Part shown: positions 28,757-37,436 of the stretch, piece by piece
Numbering within the stretch: position 1 is the first letter of the stretch
Layout of the letters: every line of letters starts with the position of its first letter
From: Aequorivita sp. H23M31
GTDB taxonomy: Bacteria > Bacteroidota > Bacteroidia > Flavobacteriales > Flavobacteriaceae
NCBI RefSeq assembly: GCF_004022485.1
Contig: NZ_CP034951.1
Location: forward strand, 744,001 to 808,000
Length of the DNA: 64,000 bases
Direction of reading: 5' to 3'
Notes under the pieces: model-generated
What the model was told of the DNA's origin: nothing
The model's input: only the letters and a program-made list of their open reading frames with translations
The model's database searches: none
Program-made: the position numbers and the translations under genes

Positions 28757-29678
28757 ATGAAAAAAAAATGACACCCTTATCCAAAGGGCAATTATTTCCG
28801 TTCCAGAGTTTGCAACACTCTACCACAAACTCAAACGATCTGTTGAGCTCGCTGGCAAAAGCCAGAGCACCCTTACCAACTATGCCCGCTGTTTGGCACA
28901 CATCGCACTCCATTTTAACTGTAGCCCACTTGAGCTCGATGAGGAACAGATCTTGGACTATCTGCACGTTTTAAAGTCACAGCACAAGACCCCTTCGGAC
29001 AGTTTTTTCAAGCACACCGTTTATGGTCTTCGCTATGCCTACCGCATCTTCGGGATGAAAGAGATGCACGTGGTGCTCCCGAGCATCGAACGTCCCAAGA
29101 AACTCCCCGTTGTGTTGAACCAAAGGGAGATAAAACAACTGCTGAAGACCCCTAAACTGCTCAAGCACCGATTGATACTTGCGATGCTCTATGGTTGTGG
29201 GCTCCGCAATTTTGAACTCCGCAACCTACAGTGCAGGGACCTGGACTTTGACCGAAAGATGGTGCACGTGCGCCAGGGCAAAGGACGCAAGGACCGGTAT
29301 GTTCCCCTGTCCGAGATGCAGATCCGTGGTCTAAAGAAGTACTTCTTGGCGGAAAACCCCACTACCTGGTGCTTTACCGGCAATGATAAAACAGGCAGTC
29401 CTGCACAGCTTTCCTCACAGGGAATACAATGGATCGTACGTGAGGCCCGCAAGCAAAGCGGGATCCCAAAGGAGATCACCGCCCATATTCTGCGCCACAC
29501 TTATGCCACCCATCTCTTGGAAATGGGCCTGGACATTATGAGCGTGAAGGATCTCTTGGGGCATGCGGATATCCAGACTACGCTTATCTACCTTCATGTG
29601 GCACAATCGGGTAGGCAAAAGCCATTCAGTCCGCTGGATAGGCTTTATGGCAATAGGGATGTCCTGTCCCGATCATGA
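28757..29678 (+). CDS. Tyrosine recombinase of the IS91-like element, start frame interrupted at A9
   Basis: Site-specific recombinase. The continuous frame from TTG at 28893 gives 261 aa with the catalytic set: Arg in YGCGLRNFELRNL, Lys in GKGRKDRYVP, HILRHTYATHLL (H-x-x-R) and GHADIQTTLIYLH with the nucleophilic Tyr. Upstream sequence in the same frame encodes a sensible SAM-like N-terminal domain (SVPEFATLYHKLKRSVELAG, KSQSTLTNYARCLAHIALHF) that reaches back to 28769. The only ATG, at 28757, is followed by nine A's and then TGA; with eight A's it would read in frame. Either ribosomal or polymerase slippage on A9, an indel, or a base-call error. Partner of the transposase that overlaps its 3' end. 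Confidence 0.82.
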
Positions 29679-30813
29679 AGTAGCGCACGTATTGGAGCGC
29701 AACAGGGAGAGCCTTGCCGATCTTTGTGCCAACAGCTGGCAAGCACGCACCCTGCACGCCCTTCGCAAGTGCCGCACCGCGGCCCTGGGCGGCCACATAG
29801 ACGGTTGCGACAATCCTACCTGCCATAAGCTCCATCTCAGTTACAACAGCTGCCGCAACCGTCATTGCCCCAAGTGCCAGGGACACAAAAAGGAGGAATG
29901 GATCCGGGCAAGGGAGGCAGATCTATTGAACGTTTCTTACTTCCACGTGGTCTTTACCCTGCCCTGTGAACTGAACCAATTATGTCTGTACGAGCCAAAA
30001 TTGGTGTACGACCTTTTGTTCAAAACGGCCTGGGGCATCATTGGGGATTTTGGTGCCAACCCCAAGCTCTTGGGCGCCAAGATGGGCATGGTCGCCATCC
30101 TGCACACCTGGGGCCAGAACCTCTCGTTGCACCCACACCTGCACTGCATCGTTCCCGGGGGCGGGATCACCCAATCCGGCAAATGGAAACATGCCAAAAG
30201 CAAGGGAAAGCTTGGCTGCCGAACGGCACGCTACCTGTTCCCTGTAAAGGCAATGGGCAAGGTCTTTAGGGCCCGTTTTGTAGCTGGCCTGCGCAAGGAA
30301 CTGGGGAAATCAAAGCCCCCTTCATTTTACGAAAGCCTGTTCAGGCACAACTGGGTGGTCTATTGCAAACGTCCATTCTTTAGGCCCTCGCAGGTAGTGG
30401 AATACCTGGGGCGCTATACCCATAAGATCGCCATAAGCAACCATCGGATAAAAAGCCTGGAAGATGGAAAAGTAACGTTTATGGTAAAGGATTATCGGCA
30501 AGGGGGCAAAAAGTCGATACTCGGCCTGCCCGATGCCGAGTTTATCAGGCGGTTTTCATTGCATATCCTGCCCAAGGGGTTTACCCGTATCAGGCATTAC
30601 GGCATCTTGAGCAGTTATTATAAGCGAACTATTATCCCAGAATTACAAGAAGTGGTTGGCAAACCAGAGCTTGCGGAAACAGAGCCTTTGATGCACCGCA
30701 AGTGTCCGGCCTGCAAGAAAGGCAACCTGGTCACCATCGCGACCTTCCCCGCCCGGGGACCACCGCAACACTGGCAAGAACAAATCAAAAAACAGTTAAA
30801 CAGGCCCATTTAA
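29647..30813 (+). CDS. IS91-family (Y2/HUH) transposase
   Basis: 389 aa from ATG 29647 (ATG 29659 is equally possible; an upstream extension to 29563 overlaps the recombinase and is unlikely). N-terminal zinc ribbon CRNRHCPKCQGHKKEEW (C-x4-C-x2-C type), then the HUH-like histidines in LSLHPHLHCIVPGGG, and the C-terminal two-tyrosine region around YLGRYTHKIAISNHR. A second Cys pair lies at the C-terminus (HRKCPACKKGN). It nicks and moves the element by rolling circle. Overlaps the recombinase by 32 nt. Confidence 0.9.
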   Translation: MAIGMSCPDHEVAHVLERNRESLADLCANSWQARTLHALRKCRTAALGGHIDGCDNPTCHKLHLSYNSCRNRHCPKCQGHKKEEWIRAREADLLNVSYFHVVFTLPCELNQLCLYEPKLVYDLLFKTAWGIIGDFGANPKLLGAKMGMVAILHTWGQNLSLHPHLHCIVPGGGITQSGKWKHAKSKGKLGCRTARYLFPVKAMGKVFRARFVAGLRKELGKSKPPSFYESLFRHNWVVYCKRPFFRPSQVVEYLGRYTHKIAISNHRIKSLEDGKVTFMVKDYRQGGKKSILGLPDAEFIRRFSLHILPKGFTRIRHYGILSSYYKRTIIPELQEVVGKPELAETEPLMHRKCPACKKGNLVTIATFPARGPPQHWQEQIKKQLNRPI

Positions 30814-31109
30814 AAAAACGTGAATCCCGACGTAACGGGACTCCTATGGCCACCCCGAAACTTCGGGGGAAGAAAACGGCCTGACAGACCTGAAAAGCAG
30901 AGAAGAGAAACTACAAATGAACAGTACACATTGATTCCTTAGCAAAAAAAGAGGTCAACGATCCCAAATCAGGAAAGACCGACTCCTAAAGATCCATCCC
31001 AAACTAGACCAATCCCCATAGGGCAAACCGACAAAAACCGGTTCAGTCAACACTGCATTCATGTTGGGTCGTTCCGACCACACGAATGCTTAGTTATTGT
31101 AAAACGTTT
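30814..31109. other. Non-coding right part of the IS91-like element
   Basis: Contains CCCCGAA-AC-TTCGGGG at about 30853-30869, a good stem, a weaker TCCCG...CGGGA stem just before it, and GGTCG-TTC-CGACC near 31067-31079. No gene. The hairpins fit transcription termination and a rolling-circle end. Confidence 0.5.
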
Positions 31110-31439
31110 TTATCTATTAGTGTCTTTATAATTTTCCCTAAGATAAGATTTGCTTTTTTTTATAAAATCAAAGTAATATTTATTAGCTATATCGATGATT
31201 GTTTTAAATTCTTTTATTATTTCTGAAGGTAATTTTGGATTTGGTTCGAATGCAATTAAATATTCATCTAACCTATTTCTAAAAGAATCTTGAATATTGC
31301 CAATACAATGATGAAAATCCATTTCTGTATATTTATCAGTTTGCAATGCCATTAATTCCTTCCAATAACTTTTAAATAATTTGTCACAAGAATTATCAAA
31401 TTCTCGTACTGACGTATTTTTAATTTTTTGATTATCCAT
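31110..31439 (-). CDS. Hypothetical helical protein
   Basis: 109 aa, cytosolic, helical (LPSEIIKEFKTIIDIANKYY), no recognised family. Starts 2 nt after the stop of the 245-aa membrane-anchored protein, so the two are almost certainly one operon. The pair is wedged between the IS91-like and IS110 elements. Confidence 0.6.
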   Translation of the reverse strand: MDNQKIKNTSVREFDNSCDKLFKSYWKELMALQTDKYTEMDFHHCIGNIQDSFRNRLDEYLIAFEPNPKLPSEIIKEFKTIIDIANKYYFDFIKKSKSYLRENYKDTNR

Positions 31440-31441
31440 TT

Positions 31442-32179
31442 TTAGAGGAGATTATTAATTAAGGGAATATTAAGTTTCTTTTTTCGTATAGTTTTAAATT
31501 CCAAACCCCATAAATCATTATTATTATCTTTCAATAAGGTTACGATGTAATATTGGTCATCAGAAATATCACGATTTATCATAATATCACTACCTTTTTT
31601 CATACTCGATTCTTTTTTTAGATAACCAATCTCTTTAAAGCTTTCAAATGAATTGATTAAATATTCATTATAATATTTGTCAAATGAATTGTTAACTAAT
31701 GTTCCGTTATTTTGATTTGCATTTGGATAATTTCTTTTATACCAGTAATAAATATCATCAGGTCTTAAGATAATTCTGAAAGGATAACCTTGGCCTTCAT
31801 AAAACTGTCCAATTAATCTTATTCCATTTTTTGGATAGGCTAAATATTTTACATAATCTTCATCGCTAATATTAGCTTTGTCCCAATAGTAAAGTGTAAA
31901 TTCATCTCTAAACTTTTCCTCTTTATTTTGAGTTATTAAAAATTCATTGCTTGACTCGGAAAATGCGGTAAACATTTTTAAGTTTGAAACGACATAAGGA
32001 GATTTTTCCCATTGTTCACGGTTATCAAATGCCCGAATATCAAATATTCCATTTTCAAATTCTTCTATATTGTCGGGCGTAATTTCATCAAATTTTATCT
32101 GGTTATAAGAACTGAAATAATAAAAAAGAAAAAGTCCAAAAATTAACATTAAGGCGATAAATATTTTAATGAGTTTCAT
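31442..32179 (-). CDS. Hypothetical N-terminally anchored protein
   Basis: 245 aa with one N-terminal membrane segment (about 4-22, IFIALMLIFGLFLFYYFSS) and no obvious cleavage site. The remainder is polar, aromatic-rich (DDIYYWYKRNYPNANQNNGT) and unrecognised. First gene of a two-gene unit with the 109-aa protein. Its upstream region is occupied by the IS110 gene, whose stop lies 23 bp away, so its promoter may have been altered. Confidence 0.62.
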   Translation of the reverse strand: MKLIKIFIALMLIFGLFLFYYFSSYNQIKFDEITPDNIEEFENGIFDIRAFDNREQWEKSPYVVSNLKMFTAFSESSNEFLITQNKEEKFRDEFTLYYWDKANISDEDYVKYLAYPKNGIRLIGQFYEGQGYPFRIILRPDDIYYWYKRNYPNANQNNGTLVNNSFDKYYNEYLINSFESFKEIGYLKKESSMKKGSDIMINRDISDDQYYIVTLLKDNNNDLWGLEFKTIRKKKLNIPLINNLL

Positions 32180-32201
32180 AGTTTTTAAATTCTGACTAAC
32201 G

Positions 32202-33581
32202 TCAAATTAAGTTGCTGATATTCAGGTTGTTTTTAAACCCTAGGTCCTCTGGTTTCAATTCAAATTTATCCATTTGTTTTTTAATGCGGTTCACTAGTCC
32301 GAGTTTTCTTTTTTGGTCCAGGAACAAGTATTGTTTCGGAGGCTGATATTGGATTTTTTTTGTGATCATGTTCCATATAATTACTGCGAGTTTTCGAGCC
32401 GTTGCACTCACTGCCGAATGCCTTCCCTTGCGGTAGGCGACCCTTCGGAAAAAGTCGGATAGATGGGTGCCCTTTAGGTTGCCTATGGCATTGGCCGCTT
32501 GGCGCAGGGCGATCTTTAGCCGGTTACTTCCCTTAGGCACTCTGTTGCTTAGTATTTTCTTTCCTGATATCTTATTATTGGGCGCTAGCCTGAGCCAGGA
32601 AGTAAATTGTTTAGATGAGCCGAACTTATTGAAGCCCTCGGGACCTATCTCGCTCATAATGGTCAATATCGTGGAGTGGCTCAATCCTTCGATGGCAAAG
32701 AGATCAACCCCGTCAAAATAGCGGAAAGCTATTTGGTTCAGATCTTTGATCTGTGGTGCATTTTTGTTCATCCTCTTATGCGGCTTTTCAGTTGTTTTCA
32801 TTTTCCCGCGCTCAGGATGCTGTTTCAGTTCTTGCTTTATAAAATGTTCGATCTTTTTGTCGCAGTCCGCAATCTTTTTTTGAAAGAACTTATAGGCCTC
32901 GAACTCTTGTTGTAGTCCAAAGAGATAGTCAGACCGGTTGTTGCCGTGGAGTGCACTGGCAATTTCTTCTTTTGGTTTTCTGCAGTTGTAGTGGCGGTGC
33001 TCGGCTAGACTAAGGGGATCAAGGTTGCCCTTGCAGATATCCTCAATGATCTTCATGCCTGTAAGGCCACATACGTCCTTGACCACTACGTCCAATCTAA
33101 AGTTCAATAGTTTTAGGTACTTCTGCATCTTGTGCGTAGCCGAAGCGGCCAGATCTATCCAGTTTCCCCTTTGGCGACAGAATGTCCTCAACTGTTCGGT
33201 TGTAAGATCTGGTAGGAAGCTGCCGCTGAGCAACCCTAGGGTGTGGAGTTTCTGTATCCATCGGCAATCCTTAACGTCTGTTTTTTTACCCTTGGCATTC
33301 TTGGTGAACTTTCCATTGGCCAGCACCACCTCAAAACCGAAGGAGATAAGCTCTACGTACAGGTTTTGCCAATAGTCTCCAGTGGACTCCATTGCCACTG
33401 TGGTCACGTCAGATTCCATGAGCCACTGGCAGAGTGCTGTGAGATCTTCGGCATAGACCCCGAATTCCCTTACATTGTCTAGTTCTTGGCCAATGGCCAC
33501 ATAGTGGGAGCGGCTGCCCACGTCGATTCCGGCGGCATTGAAATTTACAACGTCCATGCCGAGTTTCATTTTTCTTTCCAT
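32202..33581 (-). CDS. IS110-family transposase (DEDD recombinase)
   Basis: 459 aa. N-terminal RuvC-like DEDD domain: first Asp in GIDVGSRSHYVAIG (about 19), Glu in AMESTGDYW (about 65), and the Asp pair in KTDVKDCRW (about 100). C-terminal Transposase_20 domain with EGLSHSTILTIMSEIG and the conserved Ser in LRLAPNNKISGKK. IS110 enzymes insert via a structured bridge RNA encoded in a non-coding end of the element. The gene is intact. Element borders are not visible because IS110 elements have no clear inverted repeats. Confidence 0.92.
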   Translation of the reverse strand: MERKMKLGMDVVNFNAAGIDVGSRSHYVAIGQELDNVREFGVYAEDLTALCQWLMESDVTTVAMESTGDYWQNLYVELISFGFEVVLANGKFTKNAKGKKTDVKDCRWIQKLHTLGLLSGSFLPDLTTEQLRTFCRQRGNWIDLAASATHKMQKYLKLLNFRLDVVVKDVCGLTGMKIIEDICKGNLDPLSLAEHRHYNCRKPKEEIASALHGNNRSDYLFGLQQEFEAYKFFQKKIADCDKKIEHFIKQELKQHPERGKMKTTEKPHKRMNKNAPQIKDLNQIAFRYFDGVDLFAIEGLSHSTILTIMSEIGPEGFNKFGSSKQFTSWLRLAPNNKISGKKILSNRVPKGSNRLKIALRQAANAIGNLKGTHLSDFFRRVAYRKGRHSAVSATARKLAVIIWNMITKKIQYQPPKQYLFLDQKRKLGLVNRIKKQMDKFELKPEDLGFKNNLNISNLI

Positions 33582-33830
33582 GATAAAAAAGTTTATGGAT
33601 TAATAAAAAATGACCCTAAGGAAATGTAACTTTGATATAGAAAATTATTCTGAACGGGGTTCCTCTTTGATGGACCACCACTGAAATTATCAACAAGCCC
33701 TTGAATTAGTACTTCGGGGGCTTTTACATTTCAACCAGAATGTGTCCCGGGCTATGACGCGCCAGTTTAAAAAACGGCCTTGCATAGGATCAACGTAAAG
33801 TTCGGGAGTTCTTACCGTTAGCTCAAGAAA
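33582..33830 (-). ncRNA. Candidate bridge RNA region of the IS110 element
   Basis: About 250 bp of non-coding DNA directly upstream of the transposase start, more GC-rich than the AT-rich DNA that follows (from about 33840). In the IS110 subgroup the bridge RNA is encoded in this upstream end. Several short complementary segments occur (for example GGTGGTCC/GGACCACC-type pairing near 33670 and GCCCCCGAAGTAC near 33710), but I did not derive a full structure. Confidence 0.35.
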
Positions 33831-33839
33831 TTAATAGAA

Positions 33840-34250
33840 ATTTTTATATGGGGAATGTTTTACAACCTGTGGATAAATACATGTTTGATTGGTGTTATAC
33901 CGCACATGTACGCAACTTCATTTCATAAATTATAAACTCAAATATACCCGATTCTATAGGATTATCAAACAACTAACTATAATTCGTTCCAATTCCATCC
34001 AAATAGTATAATTATCATTCCAAAAAGTTTCCTAACCGTTGAGAACGACTCATCACTCCTCCTGGCTGATGTTTGAATTTATACATTACCAATTAAACTT
34101 AATTCCTACTAATCTATTTAACTTGAATTTATTCCAAATAAATAACCATAATATCCGGTTGAGTAGAACACATCACAACCACTTAGTTAAACCATTAACA
34201 TCACGGAAGGCAGGTAAATAGGTGTTCGTCAGTCGTTCCGTTTCGTTCCG
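33840..34250. other. Gene-free AT-rich DNA
   Basis: No supportable reading frame or repeat. Short open frames here have no protein-like composition. Confidence 0.4.
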
Positions 34251-34257
34251 CAAAACA

Positions 34258-34325
34258 TCCCGACAAGGGTATACAAGCAGCTATACTTTAATATTTAAAA
34301 AATGGAATAGCTGCCCTTGTCGGGA
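34258..34325. repeat. Long two-part hairpin (11 + 8 bp stem)
   Basis: TCCCGACAAGG (34258-34268) pairs with CCTTGTCGGGA (34315-34325). Inside, GCAGCTAT (34277-34284) pairs with ATAGCTGC (34307-34314), with an 8-nt bulge on one side only. Perfect pairing over 19 bp is far from chance in this AT-rich stretch. Candidate oriT, element end or structured RNA. Confidence 0.75.
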
Positions 34326-34330
34326 CCATA

Positions 34331-34382
34331 AATAGCCACTTGAATATCATTGAAATATTGGCCTAGCTCGCTTGTGGCTATT
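34331..34382. repeat. 9-bp inverted repeat
   Basis: AATAGCCAC (34331-34339) and GTGGCTATT (34374-34382) follow the previous hairpin by 5 nt. The loop is 34 nt. Confidence 0.65.
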
Positions 34383-34520
34383 CACGAGCACTTAAAACAA
34401 TATAAAAGTCGCGAGCTAAATAGCACCGCTGCGGCGACACGTCCTCGCTGGCACTATTTATTTGTTTTGCTTCACACACTACACTCCTTCCTCACCCCGT
34501 GGCTACTCCATCCCCCCAAA

Positions 34521-34582
34521 CCCCAATAAGGTGCCTGCCCGCCGGCAGGCGGGTTCGCTATCGCTCACCACTTTTATTGGGG
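34521..34582. repeat. Nested palindrome CCCCAATAA...GCCTGCC
   Basis: CCCCAATAA (34521-34529) pairs with TTATTGGGG (34574-34582), GGTG with CACC next inside, and GCCTGCC (34533-34539) with GGCAGGC (34544-34550) as an inner stem. The third strong hairpin within 330 bp. Confidence 0.65.
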
Positions 34583-35390
34583 GTCTGCCGCCACTTGATA
34601 ATTGTGCGAGCCTGCGGGTCGCTGCGGGCTGATCGGGCTGTCACGATTTTTGCATTTCCCCATTTGCCTACAGTCGCTTCAGTCCTAGTCGTTCCTATAT
34701 CGCTTCCGTCAACCAAACAATTCCAAATCTCTACCCCCTTCTCGGGAGGGGGCCAGGGGGAGGACCTTCAGCCACTTTCGGCAACCCGCACAAGAGTAGC
34801 TCCTTCTCTCCACTACACGAGCCTACGTACCTCCATTTCGCAATGCCACCTGGTTCATCTCAATTTCCATCCGCTACACCTAAATAAAAACTATATAATA
34901 TAATAATTCATCTTACTCCGGCATTGCTCCATTACGGCTCCGGCTCGTTTCGCTAAACCTGCCCTGATGAATAGAAGGGTTCAGTCGCTACCCTTGCCTT
35001 TCCCATCCGAAGCAAAAAATCGCGCCAGCCCTGCCGTAAACGGTTGGTGTCTGCCGCCCTCCTTCCTCGGGCTACTGCATCCACCACCCTTGCTCCGCTC
35101 GCAGGCGGCTCGCACTATAGTTCCAGCAATCCATTCCGTTACTCTCCATTCCTTGCTTCCACTATAGCTTCGCTTTGGTTTACCTGCCTAATAAACTTCA
35201 ATCCAATAACAATCAAAATCCCAGTTGACTTGTATAGAAAAGACATCCGATAAACATTCCTGAATAAAAATGAACTTCCGCCTTGAAAAACCAATGGTTT
35301 ACGAAATAATTTTTGATTTTATCTGAAGATCTTATTTAGAAAGCTTCATATAAACTACCAAGATTAGGATTATTTATATAAGGTCCTTAT
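34583..35390. other. GC-shifted non-coding region
   Basis: About 800 bp, markedly richer in C and G than neighbouring DNA, with open plus-strand frames that look compositional rather than coding (Pro/Ser/Arg/His-rich, no family). Contains pyrimidine-rich runs such as CCCCTTCTCGGGAGGGGG near 34736. I cannot support a gene. Confidence 0.4.
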
Positions 35391-35391
35391 T

Positions 35392-35630
35392 GGCCTATCG
35401 AAAACTTATCGTAATAATTTGAAATGAGAGCGCCGTCAAAATTTTAGGCTGTTTGAGCAATCCAACTCTTTTTCGAAATCAAAAATCTTTAAAGCGAGTT
35501 CCTAATCCCGAAGCTTCGGGAAGGCGCCGAATGAAAAATTTAGATAAGTTTTCGTCAGCCTAGATTTTTTTGGCTTGGTTTATCCTGAGCGCAGTCGAAG
35601 GGTTTGCAGCAATGGAAAAAAGAACAAGTT
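35392..35630. repeat. Structured 240-bp repeat, copy A
   Basis: Direct repeat of 37162-37400, roughly 88-90% alike by eye. Closing stem CGAAAACTTATC (35399-35410) with GATAAGTTTTCG (35543-35554), 12 perfect pairs. Inside are the palindrome TCCCGAAGCTTCGGGA and a TAGGCTG segment that can pair with CAGCCTA just after the closing stem. It ends in the common TGAGCGCAGTCGAAGGG motif. Candidate structured RNA or mobile repeat; orientation unknown. Confidence 0.75.
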
Positions 35631-35797
35631 AAATCATTCAGAATAAAATTGATTAGGAGCATAATACTATCCGACTTCTACCATCAAGACCCCATTCCAA
35701 TTCACCCGATTTACTGAAAAAAATAATCCCAGTTTAATTCCGAATCAAACCAACATTCCGTTAGAGAGAAGTAAAAACTCCAACATAAAGCAAAGGT

Positions 35798-35841
35798 ACA
35801 GGCGTGCGGATGCGAGAGCTGCAAGGGTTCGCTTCGCCTGT
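35798..35841. repeat. Hairpin ACAGGCG...CGCCTGT
   Basis: ACAGGCG pairs with CGCCTGT and an inner GCGA with TCGC; TTTT follows on the plus strand. Possible terminator of a plus-strand transcript coming from the repeat upstream. Confidence 0.45.
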
Positions 35842-35989
35842 TTTAAAAAAAAATCTCCACCCTGGCTTTGGTTTGAATCAGAGTTTCCACTGTTATTCAA
35901 ACTATGGTCTGCGCCAGTCACCTCCGTTGTTAAATGCCGGGTAGTATTTTTTTTAACAGCCCTTGCATCAGTCGCACCGATCCTGTGGC

Positions 35990-36179
35990 ATAAGGCATTA
36001 TGTTCAAGTTTTTATTTAGAGTCCGTTTAGGTAGCCGGTGGTTACTGGCGGGCATACGCACCTCGGGCAGTCCGTTCTTCTGTGGTGTGCATCACGTAGG
36101 CTTCAAAGAGTATACGTTGCGCATCCTTTGGCTAGAGTGCTGCCTCACAGAGCTCCCTTTTTAGGGGGCTCTTTTTTTT
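35990..36179 (+). ncRNA. Possible non-coding RNA ending in a strong terminator
   Basis: A GC-richer 150-190-bp stretch with no open frame ends exactly at an intrinsic terminator. Local complementarities exist (for example GGTAGCCGGTGG/CTGGCGGGC, GGTGTGCATCACG). Absence of a gene for the terminator to serve suggests a plus-strand RNA gene. Start and structure are not determined. Confidence 0.35.
36149..36179 (+). terminator. Rho-independent terminator
   Basis: AGAGCTCCC-TTTTTA-GGGGGCTCT followed by TTTTTTT: a 9-bp stem with one T-G pair and a clean U-run. Confidence 0.85.
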
Positions 36180-36574
36180 AGTCCTTCCCCGAAAAATTAA
36201 TTTCAAGAGATCAGACGAGATAGGCGGGTTGTGCCTCCGAAACCTTGCTGAAGAAGAAGCCAGGAATTCATTTTTAAAAGCAAAAAATCAAAGCAAAGGT
36301 AGTATGGGCGCCAAAAGCAGCAATAAAGACCAAGCCCTATGGTTTTGAGAAAAATCTCCACCCAGAATCCTGTCAACATCCCTCTTCATCCACTCAAATC
36401 CGCAAGGCCTCTGACCTCTGATCCCAATCCAAACCGGGTCGTATTTTTCCCAAAAGTCTTGACAGCCGCGCGCCCCTACTGGAATGCAGCTTTCTTTTTC
36501 CTTTTTTCTTTTTTCCGAAAAAAATAAAGGGGAAGGGAAGCAAATCAATCAATGTTTAATTAAAAATAACAATT

Positions 36575-36997
36575 ATGAAAGCATTCAAAATCAAAACACA
36601 TCAACCTGGAAAAACCTACCAGTCCCCTCATTTCTTTATCATTAGCAAAGGAAAAAATGCCGGCGAACCCAGCATTCGCCCCCTTACAAATTCATTTGTA
36701 GTCTTCGCAAATTCAGCAGAGGAAGCGCAGCAGTTATTTTGGATTTGCAACATCCTCTATTGCGGAAACCACTTTAAAACCTGCCTCTTTGGCCCCCTAA
36801 TCCTTTTTATCCACATTGGAGAAGTCCGATCAGTACGCAATAAAATGATTCGGAACTACGAGGGCCACCACTGGAACGGCCGATTTACAGCTCTTGAGAA
36901 ACTCGAGCGTTTGACGGAACCCCTCAAACATCAACATCAATGCTTAAACGAATATAAGATTGCCCTGATGCAGTCCTACAACCTTTGCCGTGAATAG
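36575..36997 (+). CDS. DUF6943-like hypothetical protein
   Basis: 140 aa starting MKAFKIKTHQPGKTYQSPHF, then FFIISKGKNAGEP: the opening of a Bacteroidota family I associate with DUF6943 (F-x-I-K-x-H-x-P-x-x-T-Y-x-SPHF-FIISKGKNSGKP). A WICxILYCGN-type segment and a helical tail follow. Function unknown; members sit in mobile and accessory regions. The gene lies between the two copies of the structured 240-bp repeat and has its own terminator. A decayed second copy of its 3' half is present at 60243-60428. The family number is from memory. Confidence 0.7.
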   Translation: MKAFKIKTHQPGKTYQSPHFFIISKGKNAGEPSIRPLTNSFVVFANSAEEAQQLFWICNILYCGNHFKTCLFGPLILFIHIGEVRSVRNKMIRNYEGHHWNGRFTALEKLERLTEPLKHQHQCLNEYKIALMQSYNLCRE

Positions 36998-37014
36998 TCG
37001 ACCTATCTAAAAAC

Positions 37015-37047
37015 AGAAAAGCCCGGGATCAAATCTCGGACTTTCTC
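37015..37047 (+). terminator. Terminator-like hairpin after the DUF6943-like gene
   Basis: AAAG-C-CCGGGA with TCTCGG-A-CTTT, one mismatch in the stem. The homologous hairpin at 60465-60495 is fully paired there. Confidence 0.6.
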
Positions 37048-37161
37048 AATTTATAATTTAATGTGAATTACTTTTATTCCTTATCCTTTTTCTTCCGAAA
37101 ACTAACATTCCAATTAAACCGAATGATTTAATAATGACTAATTTTCAATGTTGTTAACCCC

Positions 37162-37400
37162 GGCCTATCGAAAAGGTATCGTAATAATTTGAAATGAGAG
37201 CGCCGTCAAAATTTTAAGCTGTCTGAGCAATCCAAATCTTATAGGAATTCGAAATCTTTAAAGCGAGTTCCTAATCCCGAAGCTTCGGGAAGGCACCGAA
37301 TGAAAAATTTAGATACCTTTTCGTCAGCCTAGATTTTTTTGGCTTGGTTTATCCTGAGCGCAGTCGAAGGGTTTTCATCAATGGAAAAAATGAACATGTT
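37162..37400. repeat. Structured 240-bp repeat, copy B
   Basis: Closing stem CGAAAAGGTATC (37169-37180) with GATACCTTTTCG (37312-37323), again 12 perfect pairs. Relative to copy A two adjacent bases differ on each side of the stem (CT to GG, AG to CC), so pairing is kept. The inner TCCCGAAGCTTCGGGA palindrome is unchanged. Confidence 0.78.
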
Positions 37401-37436
37401 TAATTTTAAGTACAATTATAGTCGTTTCTATAATTA

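Larger units (their letters stand above)
28678..31075 (+). mobile_element. IS91-like element with accessory tyrosine recombinase
   Basis: Two overlapping genes, a tyrosine recombinase and a Y2/HUH transposase, with higher GC than their surroundings. The left edge is put at an 11-bp inverted repeat (CCTAAAGGTAG 28678-28688, CTACCTTTAGG 28717-28727). The right edge is put near a GGTCG-TTC-CGACC hairpin at about 31067-31079. IS91 elements lack terminal inverted repeats and move by rolling circle, with hairpin-bearing ends, so exact borders cannot be fixed here. Confidence 0.7.

Noticed and set aside
29189..30269. Multiple antisense frames in the IS91-like element
   Set aside because: High-GC shadows of the recombinase and transposase genes.
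34499..35253. Open plus-strand frames of 134, 66 and 69 aa
   Set aside because: Pro/Arg/Ser/His-rich composition follows local GC skew, no family resemblance, and strong palindromes overlap the frames.
36288..36548. 86-aa minus-strand frame before the DUF6943-like gene
   Set aside because: Antisense to the leader of that gene, no protein-like pattern, no start context.
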